DNA of 64,000 bases, taken from Streptomyces sp. NRRL S-31. Its GTDB lineage: Bacteria; Actinomycetota; Actinomycetes; Streptomycetales; Streptomycetaceae. Below, piece by piece: positions 8,466 through 16,198 of the stretch. The translations under genes and the position numbers were made by a program. The first letter of the stretch is position 1. Every line of letters starts with the position of its first letter. Location of the stretch: the NCBI RefSeq assembly GCF_000718775.1, contig NZ_JOCB01000002.1:1-64000 (forward strand). The letters are read 5' to 3'. Under the pieces are notes generated by a model. It was given only the letters and a program-made list of their open reading frames with translations, was not told where the DNA came from and searched no databases.

Positions 8466-9566
8466 ATGTCCGATTTCGTACCCGGGCTCGAGGGAGTCGT
8501 CGCGTTCGAGACGGAGATCGCCGAGCCGGACAAGGAGGGCGGCGCCCTGCGGTACCGGGGCGTCGACATCGAGGATCTCGTCGGTCACGTCTCGTTCGGG
8601 AACGTGTGGGGGCTGCTGGTCGACGGGGCCTTCAATCCGGGGCTGCCGCCCGCCGAGCCGTTCCCGATCCCGGTGCACTCCGGTGACATCCGCGTGGACG
8701 TGCAGTCCGCGCTCGCCATGCTCGCCCCCGTGTGGGGGCTGCGGCCGCTGCTGGACATCGATGTGCGGCAGGCCCGGGAGGACCTGGCGCGGGCCGCCGT
8801 GATGGCGCTGTCGTACGTCGCCCAGTCCGCGCGCGGGCAGGGGCTGCCGATGGTGCCGCAGCGCGAGATCGACAAGGCGAACTCGGTGGTCGAGCGGTTC
8901 ATGATCCGCTGGCGCGGGGAGCCGGACCCCAGGCACGTGGCGGCCGTGGACGCCTACTGGACGTCCGCCGCCGAGCACGGCATGAACGCGTCGACGTTCA
9001 CGGCCCGGGTGATCGCCTCCACCGGCGCGGACGTCGCCGCCGCGCTGTCGGGCGCGGTGGGCGCGATGTCCGGGCCGCTGCACGGCGGTGCGCCGTCCCG
9101 GGTGCTGGGCATGATCGAGGAGATCGAGCGGACGGGCGACGCGGAGGCGTACGTCAAGCGGACCCTGGACCGCGGTGAGCGGCTGATGGGCTTCGGGCAC
9201 CGGGTGTACCGGGCCGAGGACCCGCGGGCGCGGGTGCTGCGGCGGACGGCGCGGGAGCTGGGGGCGCCGCGGTTCGAGGTGGCCGAGGCGCTGGAGAAGG
9301 CCGCGCTGGAGGAGCTGCACAACCGGCGGCCGGACCGGGTGCTGGCCACCAACGTGGAGTTCTGGGCCGCGATCATGCTGGACTTCGCCGAGGTGCCGGC
9401 GCACATGTTCACGTCGATGTTCACGTGTGCCCGGACCGCCGGGTGGTCGGCGCACATCCTGGAGCAGAAGCGGACGGGGCGTCTGGTGCGGCCCTCGGCC
9501 CGGTACGTGGGGCCGGGGGCGCGACGGCCGGAGGACATCCCCGGGTTCGCGGACATCGCCCGCTGA
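8466..9566 (+). CDS. Citrate synthase-like protein (citrate synthase 2)
   Basis: 366 aa from ATG 8466; AGGAG lies about nine bases upstream, and the longer frame from 8400 is not needed. It carries citrate synthase fold motifs: LRYRGVDIEDL (about 28-38), the first catalytic histidine region SGPLHGGAPSRV (H in GPLHGG, about 205), GFGHRVYRAEDPRA (second histidine, about 246) and a C-terminal segment AHILEQKRTGRLVRPSARYVG. It condenses acetyl-CoA or propionyl-CoA with oxaloacetate. The short, divergent Streptomyces paralogue is often annotated citrate synthase 2 and its true acyl-CoA is unsure. It marks the left edge of the inserted cluster. Confidence 0.9.
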   Translation: MSDFVPGLEGVVAFETEIAEPDKEGGALRYRGVDIEDLVGHVSFGNVWGLLVDGAFNPGLPPAEPFPIPVHSGDIRVDVQSALAMLAPVWGLRPLLDIDVRQAREDLARAAVMALSYVAQSARGQGLPMVPQREIDKANSVVERFMIRWRGEPDPRHVAAVDAYWTSAAEHGMNASTFTARVIASTGADVAAALSGAVGAMSGPLHGGAPSRVLGMIEEIERTGDAEAYVKRTLDRGERLMGFGHRVYRAEDPRARVLRRTARELGAPRFEVAEALEKAALEELHNRRPDRVLATNVEFWAAIMLDFAEVPAHMFTSMFTCARTAGWSAHILEQKRTGRLVRPSARYVGPGARRPEDIPGFADIAR

Positions 9567-9630
9567 GCGGAGCGCCCCGGCCGGGCCGGTGGTGGTGCCG
9601 GGCGGCGCCGGGGCGTGCGGGAACGGCGCC

Positions 9631-9664
9631 GCGGGGGGCACCGGGAGGACCCGGTGCCCCCCGC
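9631..9664. terminator. Strong bidirectional hairpin terminator
   Basis: Perfect 15-bp stem (GCGGGGGGCACCGGG paired with its complement) and an AGGA loop, between the convergent stops of the citrate synthase gene and the amino-acid permease gene. It separates the core region from the biosynthetic cluster. Confidence 0.8.
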
Positions 9665-9690
9665 GGCGGGGTGACGCGCGCGCGGTGCGG

Positions 9691-11256
9691 TCAGCGCCGC
9701 AGGTACGCCACGCCCGAGGACACGCCCCACCGGTAGGTGCCCAGGGCGCACAGGGCCACCAGCACCGTGTCCCAGGGCGCCGGGATGGCGCCCGAGCCTC
9801 CGAAGGTGCCGAGGGCCGACAGCAGCAGCAGCCACACGAGGTAGCCGAGGAGCCAGGCACCGGTGCGCAGTTCGGCCTTGACGTCGAGCCGGCCGCGGCG
9901 CAGTACGGCGAAGACCAGCACGGCGGCCAGCAGCTCGGGCAGCGCCATCCGCAGGTTCTCCCAGGCGGACCAGTACACCAGCTCCGAGGCGACCACGAAG
10001 CCGGCCGGCGCGATCCATCCCAGGCCGCGGACCCAGCCCGCCAGCCGCTCGGGGGCGGCGACGCGGAACGTGCCCGCGGCCACGGAGCACAGCGAGTAAC
10101 CGAGGAGGGCCAGCGCGCCGACGACGGTGATGATGTCGCGCCACCCGCTGGACGGCAGCAGGACGACCAGGCTCAGGACGTAGTTGAGGGCCATGGCGTT
10201 CCGCGGCACGCCCGATCGCTCCGACACGGCGGAGAAGCGCCGCGGCAGCGCCTCGTTCCTGGCCACCGCGTAGGTCTCCCGGCTGCCCGCGGCGACCGTC
10301 ACGTACGTGGAGCCGCCGGGCGAGAACACGGCGTCGGCGTAGATGACCGTGGCCAGCCAGCCGAGGTTGAGCAGCAGCGCCAGCTCGCCGAAGGGGGAGG
10401 CGAAGGTCAGTCCGCGCCAGCCGGAGCCGAGGCTCTCCGTCGGCACGGCGAAGACGAAGGTCAGCTGGAGCACGACGTGCAGGAGCACGGAGAGCCCGAT
10501 GGCGGTCAGCACCGCGCGGGGTATGTCCCGCCGGGGGTTCTTGGCCTCGGCGGACAGTTCGATCGGGGAGGCGAAGCCGTCGATGGCGTAGACGATGCCC
10601 GCGCTCGCGATCGCGGTCAGCGGGGCCGACCACCCGTAGGGGGCGAAACCACCGCCCGCCGAGACGTTCCCGGGGTGGAAGCTCGACAGCAGCAGCGCCA
10701 CGACCGTGAGCAGCGGCACGGCCAGCTTGACCACGGTGACCAGCAGGTTCAGCCGGGCGAAGAGTCTGACCCCGAACCAGTTGAGGACGACCAGCGACAG
10801 CAGCAGCGCCGCTCCGGCCAGCCGGCCCCTGACGGTCAGCGCGTCGTCCTCGTACACCCCCGGCAGGTACCGGTTCGCGTACTGCACGATGGCGGAGGCC
10901 TGGGCGGCCATCGTGCTGGCGACCGCGAGGAGCATGGACCAGCCGATGAGCGTGCCCGCGAGCGGTCCGTTCGCCAGCAGCGGCCACCGCACCATGCCGC
11001 CGGCCTCCGGGCTGCCGGCGCCCAGCTCGATGAGGACCAGGGCGATCAGGGTCAGCGCGGCACCGCCGATCACCCACGAGATCACCGCCGCGGGGCCCGC
11101 GGCCTGGGCTCCGTAGAAGGAGCCGAAGAGCCAGCCGGAGCCGATGATGCCGCCGAACGCCACACCCGTCAGGCTCCGGAAGCCCAGCTCGCGCCGGAGG
11201 CTGCCGTCCTGGCCGGTCCTCGGCCGGGTCCCGGGTCCTGGCGCGGTGGCCGTCAC
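9691..11256 (-). CDS. APC-family amino acid permease
   Basis: 521 aa membrane protein with about 12 hydrophobic segments. It begins with the APC signature LGFRSLTGVAFGGIIGSGWLFG (the glycine-rich first helix) and has the helix-6 region IASAGIVYAIDGFASPIELSAEAKNP, both typical of amino acid/polyamine permeases. It should import or export an amino acid across the cell membrane. It is the last gene of the leftward group ATP-grasp / aminotransferase / permease (111-bp gap), so it may supply or recover an amino-acid precursor of the cluster. The substrate cannot be told from sequence. Confidence 0.9.
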   Translation of the reverse strand: MTATAPGPGTRPRTGQDGSLRRELGFRSLTGVAFGGIIGSGWLFGSFYGAQAAGPAAVISWVIGGAALTLIALVLIELGAGSPEAGGMVRWPLLANGPLAGTLIGWSMLLAVASTMAAQASAIVQYANRYLPGVYEDDALTVRGRLAGAALLLSLVVLNWFGVRLFARLNLLVTVVKLAVPLLTVVALLLSSFHPGNVSAGGGFAPYGWSAPLTAIASAGIVYAIDGFASPIELSAEAKNPRRDIPRAVLTAIGLSVLLHVVLQLTFVFAVPTESLGSGWRGLTFASPFGELALLLNLGWLATVIYADAVFSPGGSTYVTVAAGSRETYAVARNEALPRRFSAVSERSGVPRNAMALNYVLSLVVLLPSSGWRDIITVVGALALLGYSLCSVAAGTFRVAAPERLAGWVRGLGWIAPAGFVVASELVYWSAWENLRMALPELLAAVLVFAVLRRGRLDVKAELRTGAWLLGYLVWLLLLSALGTFGGSGAIPAPWDTVLVALCALGTYRWGVSSGVAYLRR

Positions 11257-11367
11257 GCCGCTCCTCCACGGCTCGTTCCGCCGGGGCGGGGCATGACGGA
11301 TCTGGGTGTCTGCGGTACCACGTTGTCTCCCCCAGGGTGTGGCGATCGGATGGTCGTGCGCGTCGGA

Positions 11368-12714
11368 TCAGGCGCGGTCGGCGACGAGCGCGGCCAGCCG
11401 GCCGAGCCCCACGTCGATCAGCTCGGCCGACAGGACGCTGAAGGACAGCCGGATCTGGTGCGATCCGCCGTCCCCCGCGTAGAAGTGGTGCATGGGTGTC
11501 CACAGCACACCGAAGCGCTCGGCGGAGTACTCGAGCAGGGCGTCGTCCGCGCGGAAGGGCAGGGTGACGACGACGAACATGCCGCCCGCCGGCTGGTTCC
11601 ACGAGACCCCGGACCCGCGCAGCGGGCCGTCCTCGCCGAAGTGTCCGCGGAGGCCGGTGAGCACGGTCCGCAGGTTGTCGCGGTAGACCTGGGCCTCCCG
11701 CACGGTGGCGCGCTCCACGCTGCACTCGTTCCTCAGCAGGAACCCGCCCACGACGGCCTGGGCGACCGTGGACGTGTTGAGCGTGAGCATGCTCTTGAGT
11801 TTCGCCAGCTCGTCGGCGAAGAGTCCGCCGCCGGTCATCGGCTGGTCGGCCACCACGTAGCCCACGCGCGCCCCCGCGAAGGCGGTCTTCGCGAAGGACC
11901 CGAAATAGACCACGCGGTGCCCGGTGTCCAGGGACTTCAGGGTGGGCAGCCGGCCCTCGCCCCCGTGGAACATCGAGTACGGGTTGTCCTCCAGCACCAG
12001 GACGTCCTCCCGGGCGGCCAGCTCCAGCAGGCCGCGGCGGTCGGCCTCCGACATGCTGACGCCGCTGGGGTTGGCGAAGTCGGGGACCACGTAGCAGGCG
12101 CGCGGGCGCAGCCCCTCGGCCCGGGCGCGGCGGATCTGTTCCGCCAGATCGGCCAGATCGATCCCGCCCGGCCCCTCCGCGACCGGTCGCACGGGCATGT
12201 CGACGAGCCGGGCCGCGCCGAGGAAACCGACGTACGAGGGGTAGGCGGCGAGGACCACGTCGCGGTCGTCGCGGCGCAGCGCCCGCAGCACCAGGACCAT
12301 CGCCTCCTGGCAGCCGGTGGTCACCAGCACCGACTCGGGGTCCACGGCCAGCCGCTCGTCGTTCGCCAGGTGCCGGGAGATGAGGTGGTGGATCAGCCCC
12401 TTGGTGCGGCCGTACTGGAAGAAGGTCCGCCGCACGGCCTCGGGGCCGAGGCCCAGCTCGTCCACCAGGTGCCGCTCGAAGGCGGCCAGGTGGTCGCCGA
12501 GCGCGGCGATCTCGTAGAAACCCTCGTACGGGCGGCCCGCGGCGAAGGAGACGGCGTCCGGGTGCCGGCCGGCGATGTCGTTGAGCAGCGTCATCGCCGT
12601 CAGCGTCGGATCGCTCACCGAGGCGTGCAGCCCGGCGGTGTCCAGCCGGACGTCGCCGAGCGCCGCGGACGACGGGGCCGCGGTGCCGTCGAGCTGCTCG
12701 GAAACACTGGTCAT
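11368..12714 (-). CDS. PLP-dependent aminotransferase (hydroxyphenylglycine-transaminase type)
   Basis: 448 aa, fold-type I (class I/II) aminotransferase from ATG 12714, with GGGGA six bases upstream. Motifs: SFAAGRPYEGFY (about 55), QYGRTKGL, TTGCQEAM, VVPDFANPSGVSM (PLP aspartate and asparagine region), the PLP lysine in YFGSFAKTAFAGARVGY and the C-terminal IRLSFSV arginine. The N-terminal segment (LHASVSDPTLTAMTLLNDI) is strikingly like HpgT/Pgat, which aminate hydroxyphenylglyoxylates in glycopeptide pathways; this likeness is from memory. None of the other hydroxyphenylglycine genes (HmaS, Hmo, prephenate dehydrogenase, DpgA-D) is in the window, so the true keto-acid is open. Confidence 0.88.
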   Translation of the reverse strand: MTSVSEQLDGTAAPSSAALGDVRLDTAGLHASVSDPTLTAMTLLNDIAGRHPDAVSFAAGRPYEGFYEIAALGDHLAAFERHLVDELGLGPEAVRRTFFQYGRTKGLIHHLISRHLANDERLAVDPESVLVTTGCQEAMVLVLRALRRDDRDVVLAAYPSYVGFLGAARLVDMPVRPVAEGPGGIDLADLAEQIRRARAEGLRPRACYVVPDFANPSGVSMSEADRRGLLELAAREDVLVLEDNPYSMFHGGEGRLPTLKSLDTGHRVVYFGSFAKTAFAGARVGYVVADQPMTGGGLFADELAKLKSMLTLNTSTVAQAVVGGFLLRNECSVERATVREAQVYRDNLRTVLTGLRGHFGEDGPLRGSGVSWNQPAGGMFVVVTLPFRADDALLEYSAERFGVLWTPMHHFYAGDGGSHQIRLSFSVLSAELIDVGLGRLAALVADRA

Positions 12715-12740
12715 GAGGGGTCCCCGTTCTCGTCGGAGGA

Positions 12741-14009
12741 TCAGTCGGGCAGGGCCTCGGCACGCAGCTCCACCAGGCGCTCGGGCTCCCGGAGGTCCTC
12801 CAGGACCTGGCCCGCCTCGTCCCCCACCGCGATGACGTGGGCGTAGCGGGTGAGGAACGCGGCGGGCGGCAGGTCGAGTTCGTCCCCCGGCTCCACGGTG
12901 ATGCCCGTCTCGTGGATCGTCGGTCCGAACCGGTCGTCGTGGACGACGACCTCCACGGTCCGGCAGTGCCCCTCGGGCAGCAGGAACCGGACGGCCGCGG
13001 CCTTGCGGTGCTTCGGGGTGAGGTCGGTCCTGCGGCCGGCCGCGGCGTGCGCCGCGGCGACCGTGGGGTCGACGCCCGTGGCCAGCGTGCCGAGGTAGGG
13101 GATGAGATCGCCGCCGAGCCGGGCGTTGACCTCCACCAGGCGCGGGCCCGCGGGGGTCAGCTTGAACTCGGAGTGGGTGGCGCCGTGGACGAAGCCGAGG
13201 GCGCGGTGGATGTCGCGGAGCTGGCCGAGGAGTTCCTCGTCCTGGAACAGCGGATCGCCCGCGTCGACGTCATGGCCGGTCTCCTCGAAGTACGGTTCGA
13301 GGCCGAGCCGCTTGCGGGCGATGACGGTCGGGGTGACCTCGCCGTCGTGGATGACGGCGTCGACACTGATCTCCGGCCCCGTCAGGAACTCCTCCACCAG
13401 GACGTTGGCCGGGTATCTCGGCAGGTTCATGAAGTCGGCGCCGTCGGCCGCGGCGAAGGCGGCGGCGATGTCCGCGGGGCCGTCCGCACGGACGACGCCG
13501 AAACTGGCGGCCATGGCACGCGCCTTGACGATGACCGGGTAGCCGATCTTCCCCGCCGCCTCGAGGGCCTCCTCGGCCGTGGTGACGGTGAAGGACGCGG
13601 GCTGGGGCACGCCGGCGGCGGTGAGCACGGCCCGCGTGGCCGACTTGTCACGGCAGTTGGCGAGCGTCTCGGGCGGGCTGCCGGGCAGCCCGAGGTCCTG
13701 CGCGAGCCGGGCGCAGAAGACGACCTGCGTCTCGTCGTAGGTGAAGACCCCCACGACCGGGTGGGTCCCGGCGACGGACAGCGCCGCCTCGCGCACCGCG
13801 TCCGCGTCCCGGGTGTCGACGCGGGTGGCCCCGACGCAGTACGCCAGCTGCCAGGTCGCCTCGGCCGAGTCCAGCAGCCAGAGCCGGTAGTGCCGCGAGA
13901 CCGCGGCCAGGATGTACTCGCGGTAGGGGCGGTACCCGCTGCCGACGAGCAGCAGGACCGGCATGTCCTGCGCGTCGGGCTCCGGGGTCTGGACGGCCGG
14001 CTCTGTCAT
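12741..14009 (-). CDS. ATP-grasp carboxylate-amine ligase 1
   Basis: 422 aa. The N-terminal pre-ATP-grasp domain (about 15-110, LLLVGSGYRPYREYILAAV) is followed by the ATP-grasp core (about 115-320) with GYPVIVKARAMAASFGV (lysine lid), VLVEEFLTGPEISVDAV (adenine-side EE) and the Mg-binding EVNARLGGDL. This is the L-amino-acid ligase / carboxylase-like layout seen in BacD-type dipeptide ligases. It activates a carboxylate as an acyl phosphate and couples it to an amine. First gene of a leftward group with the aminotransferase 26 bp downstream. It could join an amino acid to the NRPS product or build a dipeptide precursor. Confidence 0.88.
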   Translation of the reverse strand: MTEPAVQTPEPDAQDMPVLLLVGSGYRPYREYILAAVSRHYRLWLLDSAEATWQLAYCVGATRVDTRDADAVREAALSVAGTHPVVGVFTYDETQVVFCARLAQDLGLPGSPPETLANCRDKSATRAVLTAAGVPQPASFTVTTAEEALEAAGKIGYPVIVKARAMAASFGVVRADGPADIAAAFAAADGADFMNLPRYPANVLVEEFLTGPEISVDAVIHDGEVTPTVIARKRLGLEPYFEETGHDVDAGDPLFQDEELLGQLRDIHRALGFVHGATHSEFKLTPAGPRLVEVNARLGGDLIPYLGTLATGVDPTVAAAHAAAGRRTDLTPKHRKAAAVRFLLPEGHCRTVEVVVHDDRFGPTIHETGITVEPGDELDLPPAAFLTRYAHVIAVGDEAGQVLEDLREPERLVELRAEALPD

Positions 14010-14471
14010 GACGGTTCCTTCGGTCTGTACGGAGACGAGCTGTGGACGCGGGGCGGGCCGTGGGCGCGGGACCGGCTCCGGGTACGGGGCACCGCGCGCC
14101 CGGACGCCGTACGGCGGCTGCCGGACGCGGCGGTGCGTGGGGCCCCGGTCGGTCCGGGGAGGGGACAGCCGCGCCGTTCACGGATTGCGGTTACTGGCCG
14201 GAATGAATCGGAGGGACGAATTCCGCGACCGGACGCGGAGTTGCCGCGAATGCGTCGGAGGACGATTGCCGACCGCACCGGACAAGTTCTCCACCGCCTG
14301 ATTCTTACCGGCGCCCCGAAGGCATGTCAACGGCTGGCGCTATTGCCCGGAAATCCGGACGGGCACCATTACCCGGCCGTCCGGAACCGCCTTGTTTGAA
14401 CGGAAATCCCCGGACGCGGACTCCCCCTGTGACATGGCGGCACCCGCATAAGGAACGCTAATGTTCGGTAC
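14010..14471. promoter_or_regulatory. Divergent intergenic region, relatively AT-rich
   Basis: About 460 bases (580 to the dehydrogenase start) between two divergently transcribed cluster genes, clearly richer in A and T than the surrounding DNA, especially 14180-14560. It must contain the promoters for the leftward ATP-grasp gene and the rightward dehydrogenase gene. I see no convincing -35/-10 pair, no long reading frame with normal codon use and no strong palindrome. Confidence 0.5.
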
Positions 14472-14594
14472 ATGGATCTTCAGGCACCGAAAAATCCGGG
14501 GAACCCCGCATCCCCCTTTGCCGAATTTGCCGAAATATTTCCCCCGCGCACGGCGGACAAGGCGGCCGGGCCCCGGCGGGGAGGCCGGCCGTGA
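14472..14594 (+). CDS. Possible 40-residue peptide coupled to the dehydrogenase gene
   Basis: ATG 14472 to TGA 14594 encodes a peptide starting MDLQAPKNPGNPASPFAEF and ending in a basic RRGGRP tail. Its TGA overlaps the GTG start of the dehydrogenase gene (GTGA, 14591-14594), the coupling style used throughout this cluster. Against it: only about two thirds of its codons end in G/C, and the nearest ribosome-like site (AAGGA at about 14450) is better placed for another ATG at 14461 in a different frame. It could be untranslated leader. No family recognised. Confidence 0.25.
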   Translation: MDLQAPKNPGNPASPFAEFAEIFPPRTADKAAGPRRGGRP

Positions 14595-15508
14595 TCACCG
14601 TATGGCTGCCGGCTCCCGATTCCGAGGCCCTCATGGGCGGACTCCCCGAGGGGTTCCGGGCCGACGTGTGGCGCGGAGAGGCCGAACTCCCGGCGTCGGC
14701 CGACACGGTGGAGGTGATCGTCCCGCCCTACGGGGTCGGCGGCGACCGGCTGTCCCGGTTCGCCGAGCTGCCCCGGCTGCGGCTGGTGCAGCTCGAGTCC
14801 GCCGGCGTGGAGTGGATCAGGCCGTACGTGCCGGAAGGCGTCGTGCTGTGCAACGCCCGGGGCGCGTACGACCGTGCGGTCGCCGAGTGGGTCACCGGTG
14901 TCGTCCTGTCCCATCTGCTGCGGCTGCCCCGGTTCGAGCGGGCCCGCCGCGAGGAACGCTGGGACTACACGCACACGGACACGCTGGAGGGCAAGCGCGT
15001 GCTGCTCGTCGGGTACGGCTCGCTCGGCTCGGCGCTCGCCCCGGTCCTGACCGGGTTCGGCGCCCGGATCACCGCCGTGGCCCGCCGGGCGCGGGCGGGC
15101 GTGCACGGAGTGGACGAGCTGCCCGGGCTGCTGCCCGAGGCGGACATCGTGGTCCTCCTGCTGCCGCTGACCGCGTCCACCACGGGCCTGGTGGACGCCG
15201 CCTTCCTGAGCCGGATGGCGGACGGGGCCCTGCTGGTGAACGCCGGCCGCGGCGGCCTCGTCGACACCGACGCGCTGGTCGCCGAGTTGTACGGCGGCCG
15301 GCTGTGCGCGGCACTCGACGTGACCGCCCCGGAGCCGTTGCCGGCCGGTCATCCGCTGTGGTCCGCTCCCGGGCTGCTGCTGACGCCGCACACCGCGGGG
15401 TCGAACGGCACACCGCCGGCCAGGGCCATGGCCCTGGCCAGGGCCCAGCTGGTCCGCTACGCCACCGGTGCGCCGCTCGCCAACGTGATCGGCCCGGAGG
15501 GCTACTGA
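14591..15508 (+). CDS. D-isomer-specific 2-hydroxyacid dehydrogenase
   Basis: 305 aa from GTG 14591, with GGGGAGG seven bases upstream. NAD(P)-binding glycine motif VGYGSLGSALAP at about 140. The catalytic triad is in place: R in NAGRGGLVD (about 220), E in TAPEPLP and H in LLTPHTAGS (about 275). The N-terminal catalytic domain is rather short. Family members reduce 2-keto acids to D-2-hydroxy acids or the reverse. It runs opposite to the ATP-grasp gene and converges on the unknown gene at 15559, so it sits inside the cluster. It may supply a hydroxy/keto acid for the aminotransferase. Confidence 0.9.
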   Translation: MITVWLPAPDSEALMGGLPEGFRADVWRGEAELPASADTVEVIVPPYGVGGDRLSRFAELPRLRLVQLESAGVEWIRPYVPEGVVLCNARGAYDRAVAEWVTGVVLSHLLRLPRFERARREERWDYTHTDTLEGKRVLLVGYGSLGSALAPVLTGFGARITAVARRARAGVHGVDELPGLLPEADIVVLLLPLTASTTGLVDAAFLSRMADGALLVNAGRGGLVDTDALVAELYGGRLCAALDVTAPEPLPAGHPLWSAPGLLLTPHTAGSNGTPPARAMALARAQLVRYATGAPLANVIGPEGY

Positions 15509-15513
15509 CGGAC

Positions 15514-15554
15514 CGCGGGGCCGGCCGTCCGGGGTCCGGTGACCGGCCCCCGCG
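15514..15554. terminator. Hairpin between convergent genes
   Basis: CGCGGGGCCGG (15514-15524) pairs with CCGGCCCCCGCG (15543-15554) with one bulge. It spans most of the 50-bp gap between the dehydrogenase stop and the stop of the leftward operon, fitting a shared terminator. Confidence 0.55.
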
Positions 15555-15558
15555 CGGC

Positions 15559-16122
15559 TCACAGCCAGCCGGAGCGGACCAGCGCCTGCTGCTGCCCCGG
15601 GAGGGGGTCGGGCGTCGGACCCTCCGGCCGGTTCCCCAGCTCGCCCGCCCGGACCCGGTCGAGCAGCCTGCGGGTCGCGTCCACGATCTCGGGCGCCGCC
15701 CTGCGGAGTTCCGCGGCATCGTCCGGACCGGCCGTGCCGGCGGGGAAGCCGGCCGTCTCCAGGAGGCCGTCGAGATCGGCCAGCCGGTCCCCCAGCCAGC
15801 CCAGCGGGTCCGCGGACAGCTCGCGGACGAACACCCGGTCGCCCGGGTCCCAGCCGGTGAACGCGGGGTGGTGGTGGGTCCGGTCGAAGCTCCCGGGCCT
15901 GCCGTCGACCGATTCCAGGAAGTCGGCCCGCCACACCGGCCGGTCCACGGCGATCGGGTAGGCGGCGTAGACGGAGTCCACCAGCTCGCCCTGCTCGACC
16001 AGCCGCAGCTCCAGGCGGACCCCGTGCTCGGGGCTCTCCTGGCCCTTCAGCGGTTCGGGATCGACGAAGTACAGGTCCCCCACCACGATGCCGACCTTGT
16101 CGAAGGCGAACATGTAGAGCAT
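15559..16122 (-). CDS. Conserved cluster protein of unknown function
   Basis: 187 aa from ATG 16122, chosen because GAGAGG sits seven bases upstream; an ATG at 16128 is too close to that site. The start is MLYMFAFDKVGIVVGDLYFVD. The sequence is acidic and soluble, with no signal peptide or membrane segment, and has distinctive blocks VDRPVWRADFLESVDG, FDRTHHHPAFTGW and DRVFVRELSADPLGWLGDRL. The HHH block could bind a metal. I do not recognise a characterised family. It is the last gene of the nine-gene leftward operon, 76 bp after the MFS gene, so it probably serves the pathway. Confidence 0.8.
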   Translation of the reverse strand: MLYMFAFDKVGIVVGDLYFVDPEPLKGQESPEHGVRLELRLVEQGELVDSVYAAYPIAVDRPVWRADFLESVDGRPGSFDRTHHHPAFTGWDPGDRVFVRELSADPLGWLGDRLADLDGLLETAGFPAGTAGPDDAAELRRAAPEIVDATRRLLDRVRAGELGNRPEGPTPDPLPGQQQALVRSGWL

Positions 16123-16198
16123 GCGCATTCCTCTCGCGACGTGCTGTCAGGACGGTGGCGCGGCACGGGGGCAACACCACCCTTCGGGGCCCGCAGGC

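Noticed and set aside
11368..12714. A full hydroxyphenylglycine pathway
   Set aside because: Only the aminotransferase is similar; the synthase, oxidase and dehydrogenase genes are absent.
8954..12763. A 1269-codon open frame on the minus strand
   Set aside because: Arg/Pro-rich shadow crossing the citrate synthase gene, the permease gene and the aminotransferase gene in the wrong frame.
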